Assembly (NCBI RefSeq): GCF_002192695.1
Contig: NZ_MTLG01000122.1
Span: 172,533-236,532 of the forward strand
DNA from: Achromobacter xylosoxidans
Lineage (GTDB): Bacteria > Pseudomonadota > Gammaproteobacteria > Burkholderiales > Burkholderiaceae_B
DNA length: 64,000 nt
Direction of reading: 5' to 3'
Shown here: positions 50,911 to 60,071 of the stretch, piece after piece
Layout: each line of letters begins with the position of its first letter
How positions within the stretch are numbered: position 1 is the stretch's first letter
Notes under the pieces: generated by a model
The model's database searches: none
Told to the model about the DNA's origin: nothing
Seen by the model: the letters and a program-made list of their open reading frames with translations, nothing else
Program-made: the position numbers and the translations under genes

Positions 50911-51870
50911 TCAGGAACTTGCCCGAAAATCGCGCGGCGTCATGCCGAAGCGGCGCTTGAACAGGCGGCTGAAATGCGAGGGGTGCGAGAAACCCACCTG
51001 ATAGGCCAGCTCGGCGATGCTGCGGTGGCTGTGCTGCGGATTCAGCAACAGTTCGCGGCACTTGTCGAGCCGCTGGTCGAAGATGAAGGACTCCACCGAC
51101 AGGCCGCCAGCGCGCAGGATGCGGTGCAGATAGGCCACCGACAAACCGCAGCCCTGCGCCACCTGCTGCGGCGACAACGCCGGATCCGCCAGATGCTGGC
51201 GGATGTAGGCCAGCACGCGCTGCCGGTGCGCCAGCGTGACGCTGCTGTCCGACTCCGATGCGTGCCCCTGGCCTGACTGCACCAGGAACAGCACGATCAG
51301 GTCGATCAGGCGTTCGCCAAGTTCCGCTGCTTCGCCGTCCGACCAGCCGTCCACCCCTTTGAACAGGTGGTCCATATAGCTGGCCAGCAAAGCCCCGCGC
51401 GGCGAACCGTCATCGACGCGCAGCTTGTAGAAGGCGCCGACGCGGGAATCGCGCTGCAATAGCGCGCTGCGCGGAAAGGATACGCTCAGGCTGCGGTAGC
51501 CCGCCGCACCCTGCGCCGTGGCCTGGTAGGGCAGGCTCTGGTTCATCAGATAGACGCAACCGGGTTCGACCTGGAATGCCCTGCCCTGCTGCTGCACGGC
51601 CAGCGGTCCGGCCAGCGGCAGGCCAAAGGTATAGAACTCCTGGTCCAGGCGCGACACGTTGCCGGCGGTGCGCTCCAGCTTCTGCCCCTGGTAATGGAGG
51701 TCGTTGAACTGCAGGCTGCCTCGGCGCGCATAGCGCACATGCCCGGCGAAACTGTCGGGCCGGCCGCCATGCACCTCGAACGGACCGAACGCGTGCGACA
51801 GCGCCGCGCGCCATTCGTCGCGCCGGTCAGCGCCAGCGCTGGCCGAAATGGCGAATTCCGTATCGGACAT
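50911..51870 (-). CDS. AraC-family transcriptional regulator
   Basis: A 319-residue regulator. The N-terminal 190 residues look like the AraC-binding-like (PF14525-type) sensor domain, with LDQEFYTFGLPLAGPL and CVYLMNQSLPYQAT. The C-terminal domain has the two helix-turn-helices of the family, ending IAELAYQVGFSHPSHFSRLFKRRFGMTPRDFR. The start MSDTEFAISASAGADRR is taken because a much longer upstream frame has shadow-type composition. It is divergent from the hydrolase-ABC transporter operon at 52039 and probably activates it. Confidence 0.9.
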   Translation of the reverse strand: MSDTEFAISASAGADRRDEWRAALSHAFGPFEVHGGRPDSFAGHVRYARRGSLQFNDLHYQGQKLERTAGNVSRLDQEFYTFGLPLAGPLAVQQQGRAFQVEPGCVYLMNQSLPYQATAQGAAGYRSLSVSFPRSALLQRDSRVGAFYKLRVDDGSPRGALLASYMDHLFKGVDGWSDGEAAELGERLIDLIVLFLVQSGQGHASESDSSVTLAHRQRVLAYIRQHLADPALSPQQVAQGCGLSVAYLHRILRAGGLSVESFIFDQRLDKCRELLLNPQHSHRSIAELAYQVGFSHPSHFSRLFKRRFGMTPRDFRASS

Positions 51871-52038
51871 GGCTCGGTCTCCTTGGACGCCGGCGCCGCC
51901 ACCGGGCGCTCGTGATCCTGCGTCTACATATTCTTGACTCACCCTGCTGCGGGGTGTCCGGCGCCTTGAAGGCGCGCTTGGCGCAAGTCTATATTCAGCC
52001 CGATAAGCACACAACCTGGACAACCCGGGAGGAGACCC

Positions 52039-52935
52039 ATGGCACCAGCGCCCGCACCGGCCGGCCGCCACGCGCCGGCTTCGCGCTACCTGCGCTGCGC
52101 AGGCCGCGAGCTGCACTACACCGAATGGGGCGCCGCGGACGCGCCCCCCGTCATCATGTGGCATGGCCTGGCCCGCACCGGCCGCGACTTCGACGACCTG
52201 GCGCAGGCGCTGGCGGACGACTACCGCATCATCTGCCCGGACGCGATCGGCCGCGGCCTGTCGCAATGGAGCCCCGATCCGGTTGCAGAGTACCAGCTGG
52301 ATTTCTATGCCACGCTGGCCCGCGCCCTGGCGGACGGGCTGTCGCTGGCCCGCGTGCGCTGGGTGGGGACGTCCATGGGCGGCGCCACCGGCATGCACGC
52401 CGCCGCCACCACTCTGCGCGACCGGATCTCGCACCTGGTCGTCAATGACATCGGACCCGAACTGCCGCAGGCCGCCATCGACCGCATCGTGGCCTACGTC
52501 GGCGCGCCGCCGGCCTTCGATACGGTCACGGAACTGGAAGCCTGGTTGCGCGTCGCCTACAAGCCCTACGGCTGGCAAAGCGACGAGCAATGGCGCCGGA
52601 TGGCGGAAACCTCGGTGCGCCGGCTGCCGGACGGCCGCGTCACCCTGCACTACGACCCGGCCATCGTCGGCCAGTTCAACAACCACCCGGCCGACTACGA
52701 CCGCTGGACCGGTTATGACTCGCTGCGCATGCCGCTGCTGCTGCTGCGCGGCGCCGATTCGGACCTGCTGCTGCCCGAGGTCGCCGACGCCATGACCTGC
52801 CGCGGACCGCGCGCGCAGCGCATCGACTTCCCCGATTGCGGCCACGCCCCTGCCCTGAACGTGGCCCCGCAGATCGACGCCATCCGACTATTCCTTGCCA
52901 CGCCGGACCACACGGCGGCTGCCCGCCCCCAATAA
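52039..52935 (+). CDS. Alpha/beta-fold hydrolase
   Basis: A 298-residue hydrolase. The oxyanion segment MWHGLARTGRDF, the nucleophile elbow GTSMGG (serine about residue 115), a likely acid in LLRGADSD and the catalytic histidine in DCGHAPALN form the expected triad. It probably cleaves an ester, lactone or C-C bond. It begins the operon whose other genes encode a complete Liv-type ABC transporter (12-bp gap to the binding protein), so its substrate is likely imported by that transporter. Confidence 0.9.
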   Translation: MAPAPAPAGRHAPASRYLRCAGRELHYTEWGAADAPPVIMWHGLARTGRDFDDLAQALADDYRIICPDAIGRGLSQWSPDPVAEYQLDFYATLARALADGLSLARVRWVGTSMGGATGMHAAATTLRDRISHLVVNDIGPELPQAAIDRIVAYVGAPPAFDTVTELEAWLRVAYKPYGWQSDEQWRRMAETSVRRLPDGRVTLHYDPAIVGQFNNHPADYDRWTGYDSLRMPLLLLRGADSDLLLPEVADAMTCRGPRAQRIDFPDCGHAPALNVAPQIDAIRLFLATPDHTAAARPQ

Positions 52936-52947
52936 CAGGAGACTCCC

Positions 52948-54120
52948 ATGAAACGCGTCCTGCTCGCCGCGCTCGCCGGCCTCTGCATGAACTCCGCGAT
53001 AGCGGCGAAAGACTTTGTCGTGGCCCACGTCTACGACAAGACCGGCCCCCTGGAGGCCTATGCCAAGCAAACCCAGAACGGCCTGATGCTGGGGCTGGAA
53101 TATGCGACGCAAGGCACCATGACGGTCGCCGGCCGCAAGATCCGCGTGATTGAAAAGGACAACCAGGGCAAGCCCGACGTGGCTCGCGCCCAGCTGGCCT
53201 CGGCCTATGCCGACGACAACGCCGACATCGCTGTCGGCCCCACCTCGTCCGGCGTCGCGCTGGCGATGCTGCCCATCGCCGAGGAATACGAGAAGATCCT
53301 GCTGGTCGAGCCTGCCGTGGCGGATTCGATCACCGGCGACAAGTGGAACAAGTACATCTTCCGCACCGGCCGCAATTCGTCGCAGGACGCCATCGCCAAC
53401 GCGGTCGCCTTCGACCAGGCCGGCACCTCGATCGCCATGCTGGCGCAGGACTACGCCTTCGGCCGCGACGGCGTGAAGGCGTTCAAGGGCGCGTTGAAGA
53501 ACGCCAAGATCGTGCACGAGGAATACCTGCCCGCCAACGCCACCGACTTCACCGCCGGCGCGCAGCGCCTGTTCGATGCGCTGAAGGACAAGCCGGGCCG
53601 CAAGATCATCTTCATCCTGTGGGCCGGCGCTGGCAATCCGTTCAAGATCGCCGACCTGGACCCCAAGCGCTTCGGCATCGAGATCGCGACCGGCGGCAAC
53701 ACGCTGGCCGCCATGACGCCGCTGAAGTCGCTGGCGGGCATGGAAGGCGCCACCTATTACTACTATGGCATCCCTAAGAATCCGATCAACGACTGGCTGG
53801 TGGCGGAGCACCAGAAGCGCTACGGCCAGCCGCCGGACTTCTTCACCGCGGGCGGCATGGCCTCGGGGATCGCGATCGCCACCGCGCTGGCCAAGACCAA
53901 CGGCAACTCCGACACCGACACGCTGATCAAGGCCATGGAAGGCATGAGCTTCGATACACCCAAGGGCAAGATGACCTTCCGCCCCGAGGACCACCAGGCC
54001 ATGCAGTCCATGTACCACTTCCGCATCAAGAACGATCCGTCGGTGCCTTGGGCCGTGCAGGACCTGGTCAAGGAAATCACGCCGGACCAGATGTCGGTGC
54101 CGATCCAGAACAAACGCTGA
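52948..54120 (+). CDS. ABC transporter periplasmic substrate-binding protein (Liv type)
   Basis: A 390-residue periplasmic binding protein with a signal peptide ending AIA (about residue 20) and a type I binding fold: AKDFVVAHVYDKTGPLEAYA, AVGPTSSGVALAMLP and the C-terminal GMSFDTPKGKMTFRPEDHQA. GGAG lies 7 bases before the ATG. It differs clearly from the binding protein at 31286-32473, so the two transporters take different compounds. Confidence 0.93.
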   Translation: MKRVLLAALAGLCMNSAIAAKDFVVAHVYDKTGPLEAYAKQTQNGLMLGLEYATQGTMTVAGRKIRVIEKDNQGKPDVARAQLASAYADDNADIAVGPTSSGVALAMLPIAEEYEKILLVEPAVADSITGDKWNKYIFRTGRNSSQDAIANAVAFDQAGTSIAMLAQDYAFGRDGVKAFKGALKNAKIVHEEYLPANATDFTAGAQRLFDALKDKPGRKIIFILWAGAGNPFKIADLDPKRFGIEIATGGNTLAAMTPLKSLAGMEGATYYYYGIPKNPINDWLVAEHQKRYGQPPDFFTAGGMASGIAIATALAKTNGNSDTDTLIKAMEGMSFDTPKGKMTFRPEDHQAMQSMYHFRIKNDPSVPWAVQDLVKEITPDQMSVPIQNKR

Positions 54121-54135
54121 GCGCGCCGTCCATCC

Positions 54136-54906
54136 ATGCTGGAAACCCAATCGCTCACGATCCGTTTCGGCGGACACGTGGCTGTCAACGAGGTCAGCTG
54201 CAGCTATGCGCCTGGCACCCTGACCGCCATTGTCGGCCCGAACGGCGCGGGCAAGACCACCTACTTCAACCTGATCTCCGGCCAGCTGCGCGCCAGCGCC
54301 GGCACGGTGCGCCTGAACGGGCGCGACCTGACCTCGCTGGCCGCGCCCGCGCGCATGCATGCGGGGCTGGGCCGCGCGTTCCAGCTGACGCAGCTGTTCC
54401 CGCGCCTGAGCGTGCATGAGAACGTGCGCCTGGCCCTGCAGTCGCGCCAGCAAGGCATGGGCTGGCGCCAGATCCGTTTCTGGCGCACCTGGAGCGACGA
54501 CCGCGGCCTGATCGAACGCGCCGATGCGCTGCTGGAACGCACCCGCCTGTCCGCGCGCCGCGACCAGTCCGCCGCCGACTTGCCGCACGGCGACCAGCGC
54601 AAGCTGGAGATCGCCATGCTGATCGCATTGGAGCCGCAGGTGTTCATGTTCGACGAGCCGACCGCGGGGATGAGCGTGGACGACGTGCCCGTCGTGCTGG
54701 AGCTGATCCGCGAGATCAAGAACGATCCGACGAAAACAATCCTGCTCGTGGAGCACAAGATGGACGTGGTGCGTGAACTGGCGGACCGCATCGTGGTGCT
54801 GCACAACGGCCAGCTGATGGCCGACGGCGACCCGGCGGCGGTGATCGCCTCGCCCATCGTGCAGCAGGCCTATCTGGGCGTCAGCCCGGCGGAGAAGGCG
54901 GCATGA
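54136..54906 (+). CDS. ABC transporter ATP-binding protein (LivG-like)
   Basis: A 256-residue ATPase with Walker A GPNGAGKTT, the LivG-type signature LPHGDQRKLEIAMLIAL and Walker B VFMFDEPTAGMS. It follows the binding-protein gene by 15 bases, and its stop overlaps the next ATPase gene by four bases (ATGA). Confidence 0.93.
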   Translation: MLETQSLTIRFGGHVAVNEVSCSYAPGTLTAIVGPNGAGKTTYFNLISGQLRASAGTVRLNGRDLTSLAAPARMHAGLGRAFQLTQLFPRLSVHENVRLALQSRQQGMGWRQIRFWRTWSDDRGLIERADALLERTRLSARRDQSAADLPHGDQRKLEIAMLIALEPQVFMFDEPTAGMSVDDVPVVLELIREIKNDPTKTILLVEHKMDVVRELADRIVVLHNGQLMADGDPAAVIASPIVQQAYLGVSPAEKAA

Positions 54907-55652
54907 CGCAGGCGCTGCTGGAATTGAAGGACGTGCACACGCACATCGGCGCGTACCACATCCTGCACGGCGTGGACCTGGCGGTCGCGCCGGCGGCCGT
55001 GACCATGCTGCTGGGCCGCAACGGCGCCGGCAAGACCACCACGCTGCGCACCATCATGGGATTGTGGCGCGCCTCGCAAGGCCAGGTGAGCTTCGACGGC
55101 GCGCCCATCGGCGGTCCCGGCGCGCGCACCTCGCCGCCCGACATGGCGCGCATGGGCATGGCCTACGTGCCCGAGAACATGGGCATCTTCGCCGACCTTT
55201 CCGTGAAGGAAAACATCCTGCTGGCGGCACGCCAGGCCAGGAACGCCAGCCAGCTGGATACAGCGCGGCTGGAATGGATCTTCGGCTTCTTCCCGGCGCT
55301 GAAGAAGTTCTGGCTGCATCCGGCCGGCAAGCTGTCGGGCGGCCAGAAGCAGATGCTGGCCGTGGCGCGCGCCATCATCGAACCGCGCCGGCTGCTGTTG
55401 GTGGACGAACCCAGCAAGGGCCTGGCGCCCGCCATCATTCAGAACATGATCGACGCCTTCATCGAACTGAAGCAGGCGTCCACCACCATCCTGCTGGTCG
55501 AGCAGAACTTCAACTTCGCGCGCCTCGTGGGCGATCACGTCGCCGTGATGGACAACGGCCGCGTCGTCCACGCCGGCGGCATGGCCGAGCTGGCCGCGGA
55601 CGACGAACTACAGACTCGCCTCTTGGGCCTGTCGCTGGGAAGCCACCAATGA
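54903..55652 (+). CDS. ABC transporter ATP-binding protein (LivF-like)
   Basis: A 249-residue ATPase with Walker A GRNGAGKTTTL, signature LSGGQKQMLAVARAII and Walker B LLLVDEPSKGLAP, the LivF pattern. It is translationally coupled to the LivG gene upstream and the LivH gene downstream by four-base overlaps, so all parts of the transporter are made together. Confidence 0.93.
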   Translation: MTQALLELKDVHTHIGAYHILHGVDLAVAPAAVTMLLGRNGAGKTTTLRTIMGLWRASQGQVSFDGAPIGGPGARTSPPDMARMGMAYVPENMGIFADLSVKENILLAARQARNASQLDTARLEWIFGFFPALKKFWLHPAGKLSGGQKQMLAVARAIIEPRRLLLVDEPSKGLAPAIIQNMIDAFIELKQASTTILLVEQNFNFARLVGDHVAVMDNGRVVHAGGMAELAADDELQTRLLGLSLGSHQ

Positions 55653-56659
55653 GCACGCTCGAAATCGATACCCCGCTGCCGCGCGTCCGCGCGGACCTGC
55701 GCCCCGTCCTGCTGGTGGTGGCCCTGGCCGCGCTGGCCCTGCCCCTGGTGGGTTCCTTCTCTACCTGGGTCACCCTGACCCTGGCGGGGCTGGCCATGGG
55801 CATGATCATCTTCATCGTGGCCTCCGGCATGACCTTGGTGTTCGGCCTGATGGACGTGCTGAACTTCGGCCATGGCCTGTTCATCGCCATCGGCGCGTAC
55901 ATGGCCGCGACGGTGCTGGGCTCGATGGCCGACTGGACGCAATCCGGCAGCCTGTGGCTCAACCTGGGCGCGGTGCTGCCCGCCATGATCGTGGGCATGC
56001 TGGTCGCGGGCGCCGTGGGCCTGGCCTTCGAACGCGTCATCGTGCGCCCCGTCTATGGCCAGCATCTGAAGCAGATCCTCATCACCATGGGCGGCATGAT
56101 CATCGGCGAAGAGATCATCAAGATGCTGTGGGGTCCGCAGACGATTTCGCTGCCGCTGCCCGAGGCGCTGCGCGGCGCGTTCCTGCTGGGCGATGCCGCC
56201 ATCGAGAAGTTCCGCATCGTTGCCCTGCTGACGGGTCTGCTGGTGCTGGGCGGCATGCTGTGGCTGCTGAACCGCACCAAGCTCGGTCTCCTGATCCGCG
56301 CCGGCGTCGAGGACCGCGAAATGGTGGAAAGCCTGGGCTACCGTATCCGCCATCTGTTCGTGGGCGTGTTCGTCGCCGGTTCCATGCTGGCGGGCCTGGG
56401 CGGCGTGCTGTGGGGCATGTACCAGCAATCCGTGGTGCCGCAGCTGGGCGCGCAGGTGAACGTGCTGATCTTCATCGTCATCATGATCGGCGGCCTGGGC
56501 TCCACCGTGGGCTGCCTGATCGGCGCCTTGCTGGTTGGGCTGATGGCCAACTACACCGGCTTCCTCTTGCCCAAGGCCGCCCTGTTCTCGAACATCGCGC
56601 TGATGGTCGCCATCCTGTTGTGGCGGCCGCAGGGCGTGTATCCGGTCACGAATCGCTAG
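55649..56659 (+). CDS. ABC transporter permease (LivH-like)
   Basis: A 336-residue permease with about eight helices and the LivH hallmark VFGLMDVLNFGHGLFIAIGA near residue 65; the coupling loop LLIRAGVEDREMVESLGY is near 215. The start MSTLEIDTPLPRVRADL overlaps the LivF stop; a longer upstream frame is shadow sequence. The cytoplasmic N-terminus is longer than in typical LivH. Confidence 0.92.
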   Translation: MSTLEIDTPLPRVRADLRPVLLVVALAALALPLVGSFSTWVTLTLAGLAMGMIIFIVASGMTLVFGLMDVLNFGHGLFIAIGAYMAATVLGSMADWTQSGSLWLNLGAVLPAMIVGMLVAGAVGLAFERVIVRPVYGQHLKQILITMGGMIIGEEIIKMLWGPQTISLPLPEALRGAFLLGDAAIEKFRIVALLTGLLVLGGMLWLLNRTKLGLLIRAGVEDREMVESLGYRIRHLFVGVFVAGSMLAGLGGVLWGMYQQSVVPQLGAQVNVLIFIVIMIGGLGSTVGCLIGALLVGLMANYTGFLLPKAALFSNIALMVAILLWRPQGVYPVTNR

Positions 56660-56670
56660 GAACCGCCGAC

Positions 56671-57738
56671 ATGTCCGTACGCCTGCTTTCCGGCGATCCC
56701 CCGCGCAGCACGCTGCTGGCCCTGGCGTTGATCGCCATCGTGGCCCTGCTTGCCGCCGCGCCCTTTCTCTTTCCCGGCCCCAAGTCGCTGGCGGTGGCCG
56801 CGAAGATCCTGGTCTTCGTGATCCTGGTCGCCAGCTATGACCTGCTGCTGGGATACACCGGCATCGTCAGCTTCGCGCACACCATGTTCTTCGGCATCGG
56901 CGCCTACGGCGTGGCGATCGCCAGCATCCGCATGGAACCGGGTTGGACCGCGGTGTTCGCGGGCCTGGGCGGCGGCCTGGTGGTATCGCTCGCGTTCGCC
57001 CTGCTGATCGGCCTGGCCAGCCTGCGCGTGCGCGCGATCTTCTACGCCATGATCACGCTGGCCGTCGCCGCGGCGTTTCAGACGCTGGTATCGCAGTTGT
57101 CCGACCTGACGGGCGGCGAGGATGGCCTGAACTTCAAGGTGCCGCAGATGCTGCGGCCGGCATTCCGGCCTTTCTCCGAGCAGATCTTCGGCGTCACGGT
57201 CGACGGCCGCGTGCTCACCTACTACCTGATCGCCGCGGTCTGCGTGGTGCTGTTCCTGCTGTTGCTGCGCATCGTGAATTCACCGTTCGGCCGCGTGCTG
57301 CAAGCCATACGCGAGAACCCGTTCCGCGCCGAAGCCATCGGCTACCGCACGGTGCTGTACCGCAGCCTGTCCAACCTGCTCGCCGCAGCCTTCGCCACGC
57401 TGGCAGGCGCCATGTACGCGCTCTGGCTGCGCTACAACGGTCCGGATACCTCGCTGTCGTTCGAGATCATGCTCAACATCCTGCTGATGCTGGTGATAGG
57501 CGGCATGGGCACCATGTATGGCGCCGTGGTGGGCGCCAGCCTCTTCGTCTTCGCGCAAAGCTATCTGCAGGATGGCCTGCACGTGATCCACGACGCGGTG
57601 TCGGGCGTGGCCCCCTTGGCGCTGCTGTTCGAGCCGGATCGATGGCTGTTGTGGCTGGGGATTCTGTTCGTCGTGTCGGTGTACTACTTCCCCACGGGCA
57701 TCACTGGACGGTTGCGCGAACTGGCGGCGCGCCGCTGA
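56671..57738 (+). CDS. ABC transporter permease (LivM-like)
   Basis: A 355-residue permease with about ten helices. LLGYTGIVSFAHTMFFGIGA matches the LivM signature and VLQAIRENPFRAEAIGY is the ATPase-contact loop. It is the last gene of the plus-strand operon, ending 12 bases before the convergent hypothetical gene. Unlike the LivM in the other island, it is not fused to an ATPase. Confidence 0.93.
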   Translation: MSVRLLSGDPPRSTLLALALIAIVALLAAAPFLFPGPKSLAVAAKILVFVILVASYDLLLGYTGIVSFAHTMFFGIGAYGVAIASIRMEPGWTAVFAGLGGGLVVSLAFALLIGLASLRVRAIFYAMITLAVAAAFQTLVSQLSDLTGGEDGLNFKVPQMLRPAFRPFSEQIFGVTVDGRVLTYYLIAAVCVVLFLLLLRIVNSPFGRVLQAIRENPFRAEAIGYRTVLYRSLSNLLAAAFATLAGAMYALWLRYNGPDTSLSFEIMLNILLMLVIGGMGTMYGAVVGASLFVFAQSYLQDGLHVIHDAVSGVAPLALLFEPDRWLLWLGILFVVSVYYFPTGITGRLRELAARR

Positions 57739-57749
57739 GGCCGGCCCGA

Positions 57750-58247
57750 TCAGCGGCCGCGCTGACTCAGCGCGTCGGCCTCACGCCGCAGGCCGTCGAC
57801 ACGGCGCTGCATGTCGTCCAAACTTCGGCGCGTGTCCTGGGCTCCCCGGTTCAGTTGCGAGCCGGATGGCGTCGGCGCCAGGTTGGGCATAGTCATGTCG
57901 GCGCCAGGCTTCAAAGGAATCATCGCCGGCGGATGCAGGTCGGCCGCCGGCTTCTCGCTGAGCAACTTTTCCAGCACCCGCATCTGCTCCCTGCGTTGCG
58001 CGATGGCGCGTTCCTCGTCCAGCAACGCCTGCTCGTTTGCGTCCTCGGTCCCGAACATGGCCGCGTGATCGAGCGACTGACCATCCAGGCGCACCCGCGC
58101 GTCGGGACCGGCATCTAGCAAGGCCCGCCCCAGGACAGCCGGATCCTGCGACGGCGCCGGATCCGGCCGCGTCTGCGCCGCAGTTGGCACCGCCCAGGCG
58201 CAAGCCATCAACAAGCCAAGCCGCGCCGCGTTCATGAAACCGCGCAT
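57750..58247 (-). CDS. Secreted coiled-coil protein of unknown function
   Basis: A 165-residue protein with a signal peptide (MRGFMNAARLGLLMACAWAV, cleavage after TAA). The mature part is Pro-rich at first, then has a helical region with EQALLDEERAIAQRREQMRV and a C-terminal coiled coil (DTRRSLDDMQRRVDGLRREA). AGGA precedes the ATG at 58247. I recognise no family. It follows rpsQ in the same orientation but after that operon's terminator, so it is either expressed by read-through or from its own promoter. Confidence 0.65.
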   Translation of the reverse strand: MRGFMNAARLGLLMACAWAVPTAAQTRPDPAPSQDPAVLGRALLDAGPDARVRLDGQSLDHAAMFGTEDANEQALLDEERAIAQRREQMRVLEKLLSEKPAADLHPPAMIPLKPGADMTMPNLAPTPSGSQLNRGAQDTRRSLDDMQRRVDGLRREADALSQRGR

Positions 58248-58286
58248 GGTGTCCTGATCCCTGAATTCAAAGCCAAAAGTTCGGGC

Positions 58287-58320
58287 GAAAAAAAACGGCA
58301 AGGGTTTTATCCCTTGCCGT
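58287..58320 (-). terminator. Intrinsic terminator after rpsQ (end of the S10 operon)
   Basis: ACGGCAAGGG (58295-58304) and CCCTTGCCGT (58311-58320) form a perfect 10-bp stem. On the minus strand it is followed by an unbroken T run, 42 bases after the rpsQ stop codon. Confidence 0.9.
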
Positions 58321-58361
58321 CTTATATCAGAACGGCGCGCCGTCCCGATGTGCTGCTTTAC

Positions 58362-58643
58362 TTAGATGATACGTGCGGCTTCAACCAGACGCACCACGCG
58401 CCACGACTTCGAGCGCGAGATGGGACGGCCTTCAGCGATTTCAACCGTATCGCCTTCGTTGTACTGGTTCGATTCATCGTGCGCCTTGTACTTCGCGGAA
58501 CGCATGATGATCTTGCCGAAGATGGGGTGCTTGACGCGGCGCTCAACGAGCACGACGACAGTCTTGTCCATCTTGTTGCTGACGACCTTGCCAACCAGCG
58601 TGCGCTGGCGCTTGGCCACTTGGGTGTTTTGAGTTTCGCTCAT
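58362..58643 (-). CDS. rpsQ: 30S ribosomal protein S17
   Basis: A 93-residue primary 16S rRNA-binding protein. RTLVGKVVSNKMDKTVVVLV and KYKAHDESNQYNEGDTVEIA are diagnostic. The N-terminus is about eight residues longer than in E. coli. It is the last gene of the S10 operon, and unlike the usual order, rplN does not follow directly. Confidence 0.97.
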   Translation of the reverse strand: MSETQNTQVAKRQRTLVGKVVSNKMDKTVVVLVERRVKHPIFGKIIMRSAKYKAHDESNQYNEGDTVEIAEGRPISRSKSWRVVRLVEAARII

Positions 58644-58645
58644 CT

Positions 58646-58837
58646 TTATTTCCCTGCCTTCTCGGTCAGCAAGGTACGAACGCGCGCAATGTCGCGACGC
58701 ACGTTGCGCAGCTGGCTGGTGTTGGCCAGTTGCTGCGTGGCCTTCTGCATACGCAGACCGAATTGTGCCTTCAGCAGGCTTTCGAGCTCTTTGCCGAGCT
58801 CGGCGGCGTCTTTCGAACGGAGTTCGCTAGCTTTCAT
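58646..58837 (-). CDS. rpmC: 50S ribosomal protein L29
   Basis: A 63-residue helical protein at the tunnel exit, a docking site for trigger factor and [23 protein letters not shown] and the second helix [16 protein letters not shown] are typical. It is three bases from rpsQ. Confidence 0.97.
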
Positions 58838-58848
58838 GTTAGTACTCC

Positions 58849-59265
58849 TTAAGCACCGATATGACGCGCGACGAACGTGGTCGAAATCGGCAGCTTGGCA
58901 GCGGCCAGGCGGAAAGCTTCACGCGCGAGCTCTTCGCTAACCCCTTCCATTTCGTAGAGCACCTTGCCGGGCTGAATTTCAGCGACCCAGTACTCCGGGT
59001 TGCCCTTACCGTTACCCATACGGACTTCGGCAGGCTTCTGCGAGATGGGCTTATCCGGGAAAATGCGAATCCAGATACGGCCGCCACGCTTGATGTGACG
59101 ATTGATGGCACGACGAGCAGCTTCGATCTGGCGAGCGGTCAGACGGCCACGGCCGGTGGCCTTCAGACCGTATTCGCCGAACGACACGTGGGTACCACGG
59201 GTCGCCAGACCGGTGTTGCGGCCCTTCTGCTCTTTGCGATACTTTCTGCGAGAGGGTTGCAGCAT
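58849..59265 (-). CDS. rplP: 50S ribosomal protein L16
   Basis: A 138-residue protein that helps position A-site t[23 protein letters not shown] and [20 protein letters not shown] are conserved. It lies three bases after rpsC. Confidence 0.97.
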
Positions 59266-59267
59266 GG

Positions 59268-60062
59268 TTATTCTCCTTCAGGCGCCGGAGCAGCGTCCGC
59301 CTTGCGGGGACCACCACGACCACGACCACCCGGACGACCGGTGCGAGCACCGTCCGGACGATCACCACGCGGAGCGCGGCGCGGACGACGTTCTTCTTCA
59401 CGCGGGGCAGCGGTTTCCGGCGGCAATTCGCCGTTGGCCAGCATGTCGCCCTTGTAGACCCAGACCTTGATGCCGATCACGCCATAGGTCGTGTGGGCTT
59501 CGGAGGTGCCGTAGTCGATGTTGGCCTTCAGGGTGTGCAGCGGCACACGGCCTTCGCGATACCACTCGGTGCGAGCAATTTCGATACCGTTCAGACGGCC
59601 CGAGCTCATGATCTTGATGCCTTGGGCACCCAGACGCATGGCGTTCTGCATCGCGCGCTTCATGGCGCGACGGAACATGATGCGCTTCTCGAGCTGTTGC
59701 GAGATCGAGTCGGCGATCAGTTGAGCATCGGTTTCCGGCTTGCGGATTTCTTCGATGTTGACGTGCACGGGCACGCCCATCAGGCGCTGCAGATCAGCCT
59801 TCAGGCTTTCGATGTCTTCGCCGCGCTTGCCGATCACCACGCCCGGACGAGCCGAGTAGACGGTGATGCGGGCATTCTTGGCGGGACGCTCGATGATCAC
59901 GCGACCGACGGAGGCGCTCTTGAGCTTCTTCTTCAGGTACTCGCGAACGCGAATGTCTTCGGCCAGCATCGTGCCGAAGGCCTTGTCGTCGGCGAACCAA
60001 CGCGAGGACCAATTACGGGTGACCGCGAGACGGAACCCAGTGGGGTGAATTTTCTGACCCAT
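59268..60062 (-). CDS. rpsC: 30S ribosomal protein S3
   Basis: A 264-residue protein at the mRNA entry site. The KH domain shows VVIGKRGEDIESLKADLQRL and the C-terminal domain RTEWYREGRVPLHTL. A tail of about 50 residues, rich in Arg, Gly, Pro and Glu, makes it longer than E. coli S3 (233), as is common in Burkholderiales. Confidence 0.97.
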   Translation of the reverse strand: MGQKIHPTGFRLAVTRNWSSRWFADDKAFGTMLAEDIRVREYLKKKLKSASVGRVIIERPAKNARITVYSARPGVVIGKRGEDIESLKADLQRLMGVPVHVNIEEIRKPETDAQLIADSISQQLEKRIMFRRAMKRAMQNAMRLGAQGIKIMSSGRLNGIEIARTEWYREGRVPLHTLKANIDYGTSEAHTTYGVIGIKVWVYKGDMLANGELPPETAAPREEERRPRRAPRGDRPDGARTGRPGGRGRGGPRKADAAPAPEGE

Positions 60063-60071
60063 CGTGACTCC

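Noticed and set aside
50911..52845. A longer reading of the AraC gene, 644 codons
   Set aside because: The first 320 codons lie antisense to the alpha/beta hydrolase and have no domain; the regulator starts at 51870.
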